A stretch of DNA of 64,000 bases from Solanum dulcamara (taxonomy: Eukaryota > Streptophyta > Magnoliopsida > Solanales > Solanaceae): assembly GCF_947179165.1 (NCBI RefSeq), contig NC_077240.1, forward strand, positions 53,716,001 to 53,780,000, read 5' to 3'. The number at the start of each line of letters is the position of its first letter. Position 1 is the first letter of the stretch. Shown here in pieces: positions 45,221 through 57,770 of the stretch. Made by a program: the position numbers and the translations under genes. The notes beneath the pieces are model-generated. The model worked only from the letters and a program-made list of their open reading frames with translations. It did not search any database and was not told the origin of the DNA.

Positions 45221-48200
45221 TGTTATGCCCCGTACTTTGGTACTTCGGAATGCTTTCTTAAGCTTCTTAAAAATTGCCACGTGACTTAGATTGTCTACCA
45301 CGCTATCAAATAACTCTAAGGGAAGGAGAATAAGATACCCCATAATAGGAAAGATTGGAAATAGGGTTATAAGAATTCAGAAGGAATTGGAGGCCAAGTA
45401 ATGAGTCGTAGGACTTGATCTACTTGCATAATCTACCAACTTGGATGTCCTACGTAATTAAGCTACTTGAGTATACATCGAGCTTAAGTAGCAAGGAATG
45501 CATAGGCTCTTGAAGTAAGACGAGATTATGGATCTACGGAAGGAAAATAAGGAAACGATGCGCCTACTCGAAGCAAGTAGGTGATGCACCTACTTGGACA
45601 AGTAGGTGATGCACCTACTTAGGCTTAAGTAGGTGATGCAGCAGCTTGGGGTGGATCTCACTGCCACATGGCAGTATGTGATTGGCCGTATGGGTTGAGG
45701 TGGCACCCTAGGAGGCTGCCACATGTCACCCTAGGGGGATGTCATGTGTCACCTTCTAAAGAGGTACATATATATGTCTTATGATGACTATTAACTCATT
45801 CTTCATCCAAAATTTCAGCAAACATAGAGAGAAAAGAGAGCAGCCACGGTTTAAGAGAAACTAAGATAAGTTTCTAATTTTCTCTCCATGAATTAATTAT
45901 TTACGACATTCCTCAACAATATGAAGGTGTATATATGTGTGTTATATGGCTCATAATCTGATTCTCATCCAAATTCCAGCCAAGAACAAGAGAGAAAATG
46001 CTAGGGAACAAACCCATTTTTGAATTAAATTGCTGTTAGTAATACAAGTATAACTCCTTGTGTAAGGCTTCATTTCATGTGATTCAAGATGTTTTGGAAA
46101 TATATTTGATAGGGACATAACTTTCATTTAGCCTATAAAATCCATTTTAGCTTTTCTCTGCTCGAAAAAGGGTGGTGAAGCATGGGGGAGCTGCTACCCA
46201 GATTTTGTCTTAGAAATGTTACAAGGACTGCTGTTGGTATTTTGGGCATATCGTTTTGTACAAAACTTCTGTAGGGGTAATTTGAAATTGTATGCGGCCC
46301 TAAGACACATGTCTATAACTTTCATTGAGGACACAAATCCTGTTTACCTCAATTACCCCTTCGAAACTAACCAACAATACAAGATAGTAGGCTGTCCAGA
46401 ATTCACGTTTTGAAAATTTTGGCGAGTTTGGCGAGTTTGATGAGTTTAGGTTAAGGTAAGGGTTTTCCATCCAATTTGAAGTTTATGGTGTGGTTATTAA
46501 GTGTGTTAGATGTTGTGTAAGTGGCTGGAAATAGGTAAATTCCATAAATATGCTTGACGTTCGAAACAAACAAAATTGGAGTTGCTATAGTTAAATTGCA
46601 GTTGAAGCAAGGTGTTGTGCTTGTGGTGTGTGGATGCAGGTGCGTGGTGATGTATTGCAGGGACTAAAAGTGTTCTAAAATAGGTGGGGAAGCTTCTGGT
46701 TGAAGGCACACGAACCTCCGCTTCGTACGGTTAAAATGTTTTTCGAACTAGAAACTAAAAACCCTATTTTGGTATCGTAGCTTTGAGCGAGTCGCTTGGA
46801 GTTTGTATTATGTAATGTTGAAGTGAATTTCTTGTATATATGCTGCAGGTTTTTGTTGTTGGTTGGCGGTATTGCTTAGGGATATAATTGGAAATTTGGA
46901 TAGGGCATGTTATAGGGGAGGTTCTGCCCAATTTCCGTTAACGCCTTAACTAGTTAAGGAACTAGTCGAGAAGGCGAGCGAGGAAATGAATGTTGTGAAT
47001 ACTCGTAGGTAATATAAGATGCTGGAAAAATCTAAGGTGGTTGATATTCGTATTGATTCCATGTTAAATAGTTTTGGAGGACGATGATGAGAACGTGATT
47101 AAAAGAAGTCCATAAAAGGTATGTAAAGCTATTCCTTCTTTTGGCATGTTTTGGTAAAAGTATGTAAAGCCTATCTGTTCTTTCTTTTGGGCATGTCCTA
47201 GATCTATGTGACAAGTGATATGTGTATGAAGCTTGGGGTAACTCTATTCATGAGCTCTGAACATGATTCATGATTCATAATTTGTGTTCACTGTTGAATG
47301 TTAAGACTCTTAAAGTAGTTAAGCTTCCATTACTCAAGTCTTCTATATGCTGAGAAATAGTGTATGTAAAGTTATTCTTCCTCTCTTTTGGCATGACTTA
47401 GATGTAAGTATTATGTATATGAAGTTTGAAGTTATTCCACTCTTAAAACTCTGAGGGTGAGTTAAGACTCTTGTTCACTTTCTACTGATTAGAACTCCTG
47501 TAACAAGTTGAGTCATTACTTTTCAAGTCTTCCATGTGATAGAAAGTGGTGCATGTAAAGCTTGTATTTTCCTGCTTCTAAAAAGACTAGACTAAAGGTG
47601 CTATAGGATATGGATTTGGATATAGCCCCATTTATAGATTCTGGATGTAACTCATGACTTATAGACACTTTTGAATGATAAAGGCCTTGAAGTAGTTGAA
47701 CGACGACCCTTGAGCCTCCTATAGGTTGAATAGGGTTGGGATGTGTAAGCTCCTATACATAAGGGCTCTTGAACATGCTTTATGATGATATCTAAGGGAA
47801 GTTTGATATGTTACAGAGTTTTGCGTGCACGTATATTCATTATGATATATATGGATCGGGTCGAACGTACCTCAGCACATTTTGCTATATAAGGATTGGG
47901 TCGTACGTTCCACGACAAGTTATGTATTATACGGATCCGACCATCGTACCTCGGTATTATTATGCATTATACGGATCGGGCTGTCGTACCTCAGCATCAT
48001 CATGTAATATATAGATCGGGCCGTCGTACCTCGGCATTATCATGTGATATATGGATTGGGTCGTCGTTTCTTGGCATGTCCTTATTGTATACATGGATCG
48101 GGCTGTATGTCCCACAGTGCTATTAATATGCATACGCCTATCATGATAGATGACGTGTTTTAACACCAAGTCCCCAAGTGGGCCATATATGGTACGTGAT

Positions 48201-48848
48201 AATGGTATACATGACTTCATTTTATGAGATGCAGGTACAGTACCCTATTAAATGCTATACTTGGTTTCCTGCATCCCTGTTTCAGTTGTTATCTCAGTTA
48301 TGTATGCTTATATACTCAGTACATGTATCGTACTGACCCTCCTTTCTTTGGGGGGGCTGCGTTTCATGCCCGCAGGTATAGATGTTCATTTTAGAGATCC
48401 GCCAACTTAGGATTTTCGCTCAGCTAAGTTGGAAGTGCTCCACTGTTTTGGAGCCTGGCTTTTGGGTACTGGTCCTGCGATGTATATATTTGTTTATGCA
48501 GGGGTACGGCGGGGGCCCTATCCTGCCATATATTGTCGTTCCTATTCATAGAGATCTGTAGACATATGTGTGTGAGTTATTTAGGAGTTTATTTCGGTTA
48601 TTCCTATGCGATATGTTGTAAAAGCTATTATGTGGTGGTAGCCTTGTCGGCTGGCTTTCCCTTTCATGACATGATGCAAATGAAAGAGGCTACATGTGTA
48701 TGAATATTTTATCACCCACTAGGTTCATGTGTTTGGTTCCTATATCCAGGAGGCTATGTGAAAATGAAAAAGTTTTAACTCATTGAGGTTTCTGAGCAGT
48801 ATCACGTTATACATTGTCCAATTTGACTATAGTCGACAGATAGGTACA
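45221..48848 (+). repeat. E6 5' LTR (3' end deleted)
   Basis: It begins tgttatgcccc and runs parallel to the 3' LTR up to taggtaca (48841-48848). It then jumps into leader sequence, without the gggtcgtgaca end. The splice donor seen in the 3' LTR (ctaag/gtaagt) is changed here to ctaagataagt near 45864. It has palindromic aagtaggtg/cacctactt pairs at 45574-45596 and 45599-45620 and an about 40-bp tandem array at 47840-48120. No gene seen. Confidence 0.85.
47840..48120 (+). repeat. Tandem ~40-bp array in E6 5' LTR
   Basis: Six to seven units share the core ggatcgggctgtcgtacctc, spaced 40-46 bases apart. The array is nearly identical to the one in the 3' LTR (53180-53460) and homologous to 18035-18310. 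Confidence 0.7.
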
Positions 48849-50536
48849 GCATATTGAAATTCCTTATACTAACCTTTGACTTCTATAGAAGGACAGCATC
48901 GAAAGTAGAAAGTGACTGATGATATTGGAAGTCACAAAGCACGCAGGTAAGCAAAGGCACGAAAGACATATGTCAAGTAAGGTGTTGAAGTACGATTGAC
49001 ATATAAGGTTTAAAAGTGAAAGGAAAAGTAAACGGGAAAGTGCAACAGGTGCAGTTCAAATGGACATATGAGGTAAGTCCATTTTCATACTATTGATATT
49101 GAGCGCCCTGTGTGGCTGCGATATGATGCGATATGAATATATATGTTGGCTCTGTGAGGCATTGTTGGCATTTTCTGCGTTTAGATGTTGAGTTGGTAAG
49201 AAATACAAAGGAAACTCTATCCAAACCTCCCTAGAAATAAAAGAAGAATGAGATACAGGGTTGTAGTATGCCTTGTCCATAATAAGAATGAGATGTTACT
49301 AAACTACGAGTATGGTAAACCTCAAGAAATAAGTTAATTGCTGAATCGATGGCAATAAAAACTAGAAGGTTGATACTGGTATGGTAAAACGCAGTTGGAA
49401 AAGACTTATGATCCAAAGAAAATGATTTAGAGAAGACTGATAGATCTGGATAGAATGATATACTGAGGTGCCGACTGAATTGATACACAGGAGTAAACTA
49501 TGACGAGTTATAGTTAAAGAAAGTAACAATATGATTAAGATAGGAGTACAAGAAAAAAAAATTGTGACGGATGTGAAGTATTAATAAGACAGCTTGTGAG
49601 ACATTAAGGATGATATTAACTAAGATGGGTAAGTAACCCATAGTAAGAATCTTTAATGAGGTTAAGAAGTGTCATACTATGAGGTTGAATGTGAACAGGA
49701 TATCAAGTGAATGTAACAAAGATCGTTATGAGAATAAGTAAAGCCTAGTAATGAAATAACTAAAGGATATGACATGGTTTGTGGAAAAATAGAAAAGCAA
49801 ACAGAGAATTAATAAGAAGGCTTACACAGATTTATAGGGAAGGTTCAGAATAAAAGGTCAAGTGGTAACGAAAGTAAAGGTTAGTAACAATACAGGAGGA
49901 ATGCCAGAAATGACTGGTATACTAAGAACAAATAGAGGTAAACATAAGATGTTTTGAAAACGAGAAATGAAAGGACTACTAAAGGAAGCACTTAAGATGG
50001 ATATGATTAATTAAGTATGAGTATCGAACAAAAATGGAAATAGACAACTACGAACTAAAGATGTAGTGCGATGAAAAGGTGATAAGACAAGACTACTATT
50101 AGAATGAAGTTGATATGGTTTTAAATAAGATTAGAAGTTAGCATCAGGTACACAACAAGGGTGAAAGCTTATGGGGCATAAAGAAGTATTATGTATACGT
50201 GACTCCACCTGGGAGAATAGTGAGATCCTTTAAAGATAAGGGAATGTAGATTTGAAGAACAACTGATGCATTGCGAACTAGGGACATGGCTTCCGTCAAA
50301 GTCTTGTGACAAAATAAGAATAAAGAAGAGTTGACCTGGAAAGCTGAAGAAGAGATGGAAAAGAAATATATGTACGTGCTCCCTACGTCTACAGGAAGTC
50401 TAAACTCCTGGGTTAGTTGAATTGATGAATAAAAGGGTCTACGGATGAAAACCATTATGGAGAATTCCTAAAGTCCTCGTATGACCTAATGAGCTTAGTT
50501 AACATTCGAGGACGAATGTTCTAAAAGGGGGAAGGA
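48849..50536 (+). mobile_element. E6 internal region
   Basis: It starts inside the leader (collinear with E1 from about 4230), keeps the donor-like gaggtaagtcc (about 49069) and the leader repeats (49095-49175). About 1 kb of noncoding DNA (49200-50200) follows, which matches E2 (about 28700-29250, reverse). A chromodomain scrap, palindrome (50501-50520) and polypurine tract end it. There is no 5S-like segment and no coding frame. It is the most reduced internal region here. Confidence 0.8.
50270..50405 (+). pseudogene. Chromodomain scrap of E6
   Basis: One frame reads LRTRDMASVKVL, a stop, then NKNKEELTWKAEEEMEKKY and a degenerate end. The order of motifs matches the chromodomain of E0 at 1-381, but the stop in the WRN position and loss of everything upstream make it a relic. 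Confidence 0.75.
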
Positions 50537-53500
50537 TGTTATGCCCCGTACTTTGGTACTTCAGAATGCTTTCTTAAGCTTCTTAAAAGTTGCCACGTGA
50601 CTTAGATTGTCTACCACGCTATCAAATAACTCTAAGGGAAGGAGAATGAGATACCCCATAATAAGGAAGATTGGAAATAGGGTTATAAGAATTCAAAAGG
50701 AGTTGGAGGCCAAGTAATGAGTCGTAGGACTCGATCTACTTGCATAATCTACCAACTTGGATGTCCTACATAATTAATCTACTTGAATATACGTCTAGCT
50801 TAAGTAGCAAGGAATGCATAGGCTCTTGAAGTAAGACGAGATTATGGACCTACGAAAGGGAAATAAGAAAACGACGCGCCTACTCGAAGCAAGTAGGTGA
50901 TGCACCTACTTGGAAAAGTAGGTGATGCACCTACTTAGGCTTAAGTAGGTGATGCAGAAGCTTGGGGTGGATCCCACTGCCACATGGCAGCATGTGATTG
51001 GCCATATGGGTTGAGGTGGGACCCTAGGAGGCTGCCACATGTCACCCTAGGGGGCTGCCACATGGAACCTTCTAAAGAGGTACATATATATGTCTTATGA
51101 TGACTATTAATTCATTCTTCATCCAAAATTTCAGCAAACATAGAGAGAAAAGAGAGCAGCCACGGTTTAAGAGAAACTAAGGTAAGTTTCTAATTTTCCC
51201 TCCGTGAATTAATTATTTACCGTGTTCCTCAACAACATGGAGGTGTATATATGTGTGTTATATGGCTCATAATATGATTCTCATCCAAATTTCAGCCAAG
51301 AACAAGAGAGAAAACGTGAGAGATAGAAAGAGAGAAAACGCTAGGGAACAGACCCGTTTTTGAATTAAACTGTTGTTAGTAATACAAGTATAACTCCTTG
51401 TGTAAGGCTTCATTTCATGTGATTCAAGATGTTTTGGAAATATATTTGATAGGGATATAACTTTCATTTATCCTATAAAATCCATTTTAGCTTTTCTCTG
51501 CTCGAAAAAGGGTGGTGAAGCATGGGGGAGCTGCTGCCCAGATTTTGTCTTAGAAATTCTACAAGGACTGCTATTGGTATTTTGGGCATATCATTTTGTA
51601 CAAAACTTCTGAAGGGGTAATTTGAAATTCTATGAGACCCTAAGACACATGTCTATAACTTTCATTGAGGACACAAATCCTATTTACCTCAATTACCCCT
51701 TCGAAACTAACCAACAATACAAGATAGTAGGCTGTCCAGAATTCACGTTTTGATAATTTTGGCGAGTTTGGCGAGTTTGATGAGTTTAGGTTAAGGTAAG
51801 GGTTTTCCATCCAATTTGAAGTTTATGGTGTGGTTATGAAGTGTATTAGATGTTGTGTAAGTGGCTGGAAATAGGTAAATTCCATAAATATGCTTGACGT
51901 TCGAAACAAACAAAATTGGAGTTGCTAGAGTTAAATTGTAGTCGAAGCAAGGTGTTGTGCTTGTGGTGTGAGGATGCAGGTGCATGGTGATGTGTTGCAG
52001 GGACTAAAAGTATTCTAAAATAGGTGGGGAAGCTTCTTGTTGAAGGCACACGACCCTCCTCTTCGTACGGTTAAAATGTTTTACGAACTAGAAACTAAAA
52101 ACCCTATTTTGGTATCGTAGCTTTGAGCGAGTCGCTTGGAGTTTGTATTATGTAATGTTGAAGTGAATTTCTTGTATATATGCTGCAGGTTTTTGTTGTT
52201 GGTTGGCGGTATTGCTTAGGGATGTAATTGGAAATTTGGATAGGGCATGTTATAGGAGAGGTTCTGCCCAATTTCCGTTAACGCCTTAACTAGTTAAGGA
52301 ACTAGTCGAGAAGGCGAGCGAGGAAATGAATGTTGTGAATACTCGTAGGTAATATAAGATGCTGGAAAAATCTAAGGTGGTTGATATTCGTATTGATTCC
52401 ATGTTAAATAGGTTTGGAGGATGATGATGAGAACGTGATTAAAAGAAGTCCATAAAAGGTATGTAAAGCTATTCCTTCTTTTGGCATGTTTTGGTAAAAG
52501 TATGTAAAGCCTATCTGTTGTTTCTTTTGGGCATGTCCTAGATCTATGTGACAAGTGATATGTGTATGAAGCTTGGGGTAACTCTATTCATGAGCTCTGA
52601 ACATGATTCATGATTCATAATTTGTGTTCACTGTTGAATGTTAAGACTCTTAAAGTAGTTAAGCTTCCATTACTCAAGTCTTCTATATGCTGAGAAATAG
52701 TGTATGTAAAGTTATTCTTCCTCTCTTTTGGCATTACTTAGATGTAAGTATTATGTATATGAAGTTTGAAGTTATTCCACTCTTAAAACTCTAAGGGTGA
52801 GTTAAGACTCTTGTTCACTTTCTACTGATTACAACTCCTGTAACAAGTTGAGTCATTACTTTTCAAGTCTTCCATGTGATAGAAAGTGGTGCATGTAAAG
52901 CTTGTATTTTCCTGCTTCTAAAAAGACTAGACTAAAGGTGCTATAGGATATGGATTTGGATATAGCCCCATTTATAGATTCTGGATGTAACTCATGACTT
53001 ATAGACACTTTTGAATGATAAAGGCCTTGAAGTAGTTGAACGACGACCCTTGAGCCTCCTATAGGTTGAATAGGGTTGGGATGTGTAAGCTCCTATACAT
53101 AGGGGCTCTTGAACATGCTTTATGATGATATCTAAGGGAAGTTTGATATGTTACAGAGTTTTGCGTGCACGTATATTCATTATGATATATATGGATCGGG
53201 TCGAACGTACCTCAGCACATTTTGCTATATAAGGATTGGGTCGTACGTTCCACGACAAGTTATGTATTATACGGATCCGACCATCGTACCTCGGTATTAT
53301 TATGCATTATACGGATCGGGCTGTCGTACCTCAGCATCATCATGTAATATATAGATCGGGCCGTCGTACCTCGGCATTATCATGTGATATATGGATTGGG
53401 TCGTCGTTCCTTGGCATGTGTTTGCTGTATACATGGATCGGGCTGTACGTCCCACAGTGCTAATAATATGCATACGCCTATCATGATAGATGATTTGTTT

Positions 53501-54240
53501 ATAACACCGAGTCCCCAAGCGGGCCGGATATGGTACGTGATAATGGTATACATGACTTCATTTTATTAGATGCAGGTACAGTACCCTATTAAAACCTATA
53601 CTTGGTTTCCTGTATCCCTGTTGCAGATGTTATCTCAGTTATGTATGCTTATATACTCAGTACATGTATCGTACTGACCCCCTTTCTTTGGGGGGCTGCA
53701 TTTCATTCCCGCAGGTACAGATGTTCATTTCGGAGATCTGCCAGCTTAGGATTTCCGCTCAGCTAAGTTGGAAGTGCTCCACTATTTTGGAGCCTGGCTT
53801 TTGGGTACTGGTCCTGCGATGTATATATTTGTTTATGCAGGGGTACGGCGGGGGGCATGTCCTGCCATATGTTGTCGTTCCTATTCTTAGAGGTCTGTAG
53901 ACATATGTGTGTGGGTTATTTAGGAGTTTATTTCGGTTATGCCTATGCAATATGTTGTAAAAGCTATTATGTGGTGGAAGCCTTGTCGGCTGGCTTTCCC
54001 TTTCATGACATGATGCAAATGAAAGAGGCTACACATGTATGAATATTTTATCACCCACTGGGTTCATGTGTTTGGTTCCTATATCCAGGAGGTTATGTGA
54101 ACATGAAAAAGTTTTAACCCATTGAGGTTTTTGTGAGCAGTATCACGTTATACATAGTCCAATTTGACTATAGTCGACAGATAGGTACACGGGGGTCCAG
54201 GTCGGACCCTCATCGCGGCCTACGGGGTTGGGTCGTGATA
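50537..54240 (+). repeat. E6 3' LTR
   Basis: This complete LTR (3,704 bp) runs from tgttatgcccc to gggtcgtgata, the end changed from TGACA. It includes the aagtaggtg hairpins (50888-50940), a TATA-like run (about 51082), an intact ctaag/gtaagt donor (about 51180), the 40-bp array (53180-53460) and the double hairpin (about 53658-53697). No gene seen. Confidence 0.9.
53180..53460 (+). repeat. Tandem ~40-bp array in E6 3' LTR
   Basis: This is the same array as at 47840-48120, with a few base changes near its end. Confidence 0.7.
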
Positions 54241-54245
54241 TATAT

Positions 54246-56248
54246 AGTCTATACTTCCCTTCGTGTGGTCATCATTACATAATTTGTACCCGGCCTATCT
54301 TGGGGCTCAATGAGCAACTATGGCATCATAATCTCATTTTCATACCAAGTACATATCAAAAGAAGGGAGAGATAGCTTTCCACACACTATTTTTTAACAT
54401 TTAAAAGCCTTAACAGGCAATACTCTATTCTTGCAGGACTTTTGATATTAAGCAGTGAACAGGGATTTTGAGGCGTACTTGGAGTTCAAGGAATGGAATT
54501 ATCCCTTCACTTCACATACAATTCACTTAAGTCTAAAACATGCCAAAAGGAAAGAAAGATAACTTTACATACTTATTCCAAAAACATGCCAAGAGAAAGC
54601 TTCACATACCTCGTACGGGTTAGTCTTTGTCACGTTTGCCTCATCTTCTGTTGAACCTATTCAACATGGAAGTAATACAAATATCAACCACTTTTGATTT
54701 TCCAGCACCTTAAGTTGCACCTTAGTATTCATGGAACCTATTTCCTTGTTCGCCTCCTCGACTAGTTCTTTAATTGGTTAGGGCGTTAACAAAAATTGGG
54801 CAGCACCTCCCCTATAACCCTTCAGCATATATATATATAAAACACGGCAACATTACACAACACAAGCTTCAAATCACTTGCTGAAAATTTTGATACCAAA
54901 ATAGGATTTCTAGTCTTTATTTCGCAAAACCCTTAATTATACAAAATGAGGGGTAGTGTTGCTGCAACCAGAATCACCCACGCCCCTTTTATAATGCATT
55001 TAGTCCCTGAAAAACACCCCCACACACCTACAATAGCACACCACAGGCACAACACTTCACTTCGACGATAATTCAACTATAACGACTCTAATTTAGCTTG
55101 TCTTCAACGTCAAGCATTTCTATGATGTTTTCACATTTCCAGCCACTTACACAACATATAATACACTTATTAACAACACCATAAACTCCAAATTGAAAGG
55201 AAAGGTCTTACCTTGCCCGAAATTGGCCAAACTCGCCCAAAACTCACTTCAGAAACTTCTTGAAGTGCTGAATTAGGGCAGACTATTTGTGTCCCTTTAC
55301 CGCTATCCAAAATTGGAATTTTATGTTATTAAACACCATTATATAACCATGGGATACCTTAAATAATTAATTCATGGAACGAAATCAGACCTTACCTTTT
55401 TCTTGAAGAAAACCCGTAGCTCCCTTATTTGACCATCTAGGTTTTTCTCTTCAAGTTTCTCCTATCTTTTCCAAGTGTTAAGCTGAAGAAATGATTCTAT
55501 AGGCATCACAATACATATATATACATATCCACATGATTAAGGAATACCGTAGATAATTAATTCGCGGAGAAAAATTGGAGAACTCACCTTGAACTTCTTC
55601 TAAGCCATGGCTGCCTCTTTCTTTCCCACCAAAGTTTTTTTCTCTTTGTTTGGCTGAAGTTGTAGATAAGTAATGATCTTAATAGTCACATAATATGCAT
55701 ATATATGTTCCCTTAGGAGGTGAAATGTGTCATCCCCTAAGGGTGACATGTGTCAAGCCCTTATTGGGCCACCTCAACCATGCAACCAATGAGGGGCTGC
55801 CACATGTCCTTAGTGGGGTCTACCTCAAGTAGGTGGGTCACCTACTTGACTCCAAGCAGGTGGTCCACCTAGTTGCTTGAGATGTTGCCATATGTCACCT
55901 TCCTAGGCTGCCACATGTCCTTCTCTTCTTTTCCTCGTGGGTTCGTAATCTCATTTTTTTAGGAGCCTATGTAATCTGTGCTACCTAAGCTTGGTATGCC
56001 TTAAGTATCTCAAGTGTATAAGACTTCTAAATTAGTAGCTTACGTAGGTAAATCGAGTTCTACGATTCATTTCTTTGCCTCCAACTCATTCCAGATTCTC
56101 ACGACTCTATTTCCAACCTTCCCTCTCACGGGGTATCGCATTCTTGATTTTTTAGAGTTGTTTGATGTGTGTGGACAGTGGGGGTCTCATGGACACTTTC
56201 AAAAAGACTAGAAACACGTTTCAAGGTTCAAAAGTGTGGGATATAACA
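54246..56248 (-). repeat. E4 3' LTR, piece 3 (LTR head)
   Basis: It continues from the TATAT duplication to the LTR tip (ggatataaca). A polypurine tract (56249-56262) and palindrome (56265-56284) of E4 follow. G-box remnants lie near 55720-55755. The frames at 56014-56211 and 56162-56353 are LTR or junction sequence. No gene seen. Confidence 0.85.
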
Positions 56249-56369
56249 TCCTTCCCCCTTTTAGAACATTCATCCTCGAATGTTAACTCGGCTTATAGGG
56301 TTTTACGAGGATTTCGGGGGTTCTGTATAATCTTCGTCTCCCAATTCAGTTAGAAGGTTAGATTACCTT

Positions 56370-56800
56370 TGGCATCTGGTGAACAAGTGCGGATATTTTC
56401 TTTCTACCTCTTTTTTGACTTCTTAGGTCATGCTCTTTCTGGTTTTTTCTTTGCCATAATATTTTGATGGAAGTCACGTCTTAATCCACGATCGTCTAAT
56501 CTGTCGATTCAAGATGGCGATAGATTGCTCTTAGCAGGATAATTCCTTTATTATGTTGTCTTTATCCATGGATAATATTCTGGAAGAGTTTACTTATACT
56601 GTTACGGGACATTGACGGGTGGAAGACTAGGTGTATTGTTTTTAAACCAGATAGTAGGGCCACTTCGTAGGTAACTTTGCCTATTCCACACATGGTCTGG
56701 TAAAGACCAATGTATCTCGAGCTTGGCGTCCCCCTTTTTGCCAAACCTCATTACTCCTTTTATGGGTGTCACCTTTAAAGGCGCCCAGTCGTTCACTTAA
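56370..56800 (-). pseudogene. Broken integrase C-terminus and chromodomain of E4
   Basis: The reverse frame starting at 56796 reads DWAPLKVTPIKGVMRFGKKG, the canonical stretch before the GPY region of Tekay-type integrases. A frameshift follows at about 56735, and the next frame gives RYIGLYQTMCGIGKVTYE and LVFHPSMS (for FHVSMLR). The chromodomain beyond is heavily decayed. It is nonfunctional but clearly derived from pol. Confidence 0.8.
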
Positions 56801-57646
56801 ATTTCCAAAAAGCGATGTTGATACGCATATAGCTTCTGTCGACTTTGGACAGCTAATAATTTTCCCTGAAAAGCTTTACCTTCTATACCTCTTAGTGAAC
56901 CACGTCTGGTCTTATTAGTTGTGTTTTACCAATACTAAACCAATCAATTGGCGACCCACACTGTCTGCCATATAAAGTCTCGTACAGGGCCATCCGGATA
57001 CTAGAATGCTAGTTGATATCGTAAATATTCTTGATAGGTGGTAGGCAATTGTCTGGGTTACCTTTGGGGAGAGCCACATAGGACCACGACATATCGTCTA
57101 CTGTGTAGCTAGTAAACTTAGTATGTTCATCAATCTGAGGGTAAAGTAGTGTACGAAGGCTTATCTGCCTTCTCAGTTTCTCCGTGGACTGATCTTCGGT
57201 AGTTAATTATAACTTGGGCTCCTTCGTCTGGGATAATAGCTGTGGGGACTCCGTAAGGTCCTACCACTCTTTTACCTTATAATTTTACACCTTCTCAGCT
57301 GAGTAGGTAGCCTTTGATTGAAGGAGCATGGGGTAATATTATTATTCTGCCGGTATCATTCCCTCTAGAGTCATCTATCCATAGAGTGTGAAGTGAGTCT
57401 TGTAGCCAAGGTCGTATTGTGGAACCTCCGACCTCGTGTATTACTTCCTGCCTCCTTTAAATGACATCAACTGGTACCATGTTGAAGAACTGTGGCATTC
57501 AAGTGCGCCATCAGTTAGTAATTAGCTAATCTTGCTTGTTTTGCTTAAGTCCCCCCTTTTTTTTCTCTTTACAATTCCCTCAACGTAACTTATAGTAGTA
57601 CATAATCTCATGTCGTTTCTCCGCCGTTAGTTCAGATGCTTCTATC

Positions 57647-57770
57647 TCCGCGATCATACCAGCACTAACGCACTAAATTCCATTAGAATGTCGAAGTTAA
57701 GTGTGCTTGGGAGAGAGTAATACTAGGATGGGTGACCTCCCTGGGAAGTCTTCGTGCCGCATTTCATTAT
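57647..57770 (+). pseudogene. 5S rRNA-derived insert in E4, promoter elements retained
   Basis: The + strand follows plant 5S rRNA over its whole length: tccgcgatcataccagcact, then cgaagttaagtgtgcttggg, gagagtaatactaggatggg and ggtgacctccctgggaagtc, to ttcgtgccgc. Box A has two changes by my reading, the intermediate element GATGG is intact, and box C has one inserted base. It is the best-preserved 5S copy here. It lies antisense to E4 and at the same site as in E1. No clear oligo-T terminator follows (only ttt). Pol III binding is possible but untested. It is a single copy inside a retroelement, so it is not an rDNA array. Confidence 0.9.

Larger units (their letters stand above)
45221..54240 (+). 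mobile_element. E6: short-internal gypsy element, TSD TATAT
   Basis: This whole element of 9,020 bp is on the + strand: 5' LTR 45221-48848, internal 48849-50536, 3' LTR 50537-54240. It is flanked by identical tatat pentamers (45216-45220, 54241-54245), and the interrupted E4 LTR reads through when E6 is removed. The internal part is only about 1.7 kb. The 5' LTR lacks its last 51 bases, and the primer site is gone with the adjacent leader, so E6 cannot be copied again. LTR similarity is uneven: several percent different at the head, nearly identical over the later 2 kb. Confidence 0.9.

Noticed and set aside
57647..57770. Functional 5S rDNA locus
   Set aside because: Single dispersed copies with mutations, no tandem array with spacer, no good oligo-T terminator, and embedded in element sequence.
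57647..57770. Cassandra-type TRIM
   Set aside because: In Cassandra the 5S is in short LTRs; here it is in the internal region, and the LTRs are 3.4-3.7 kb without 5S.
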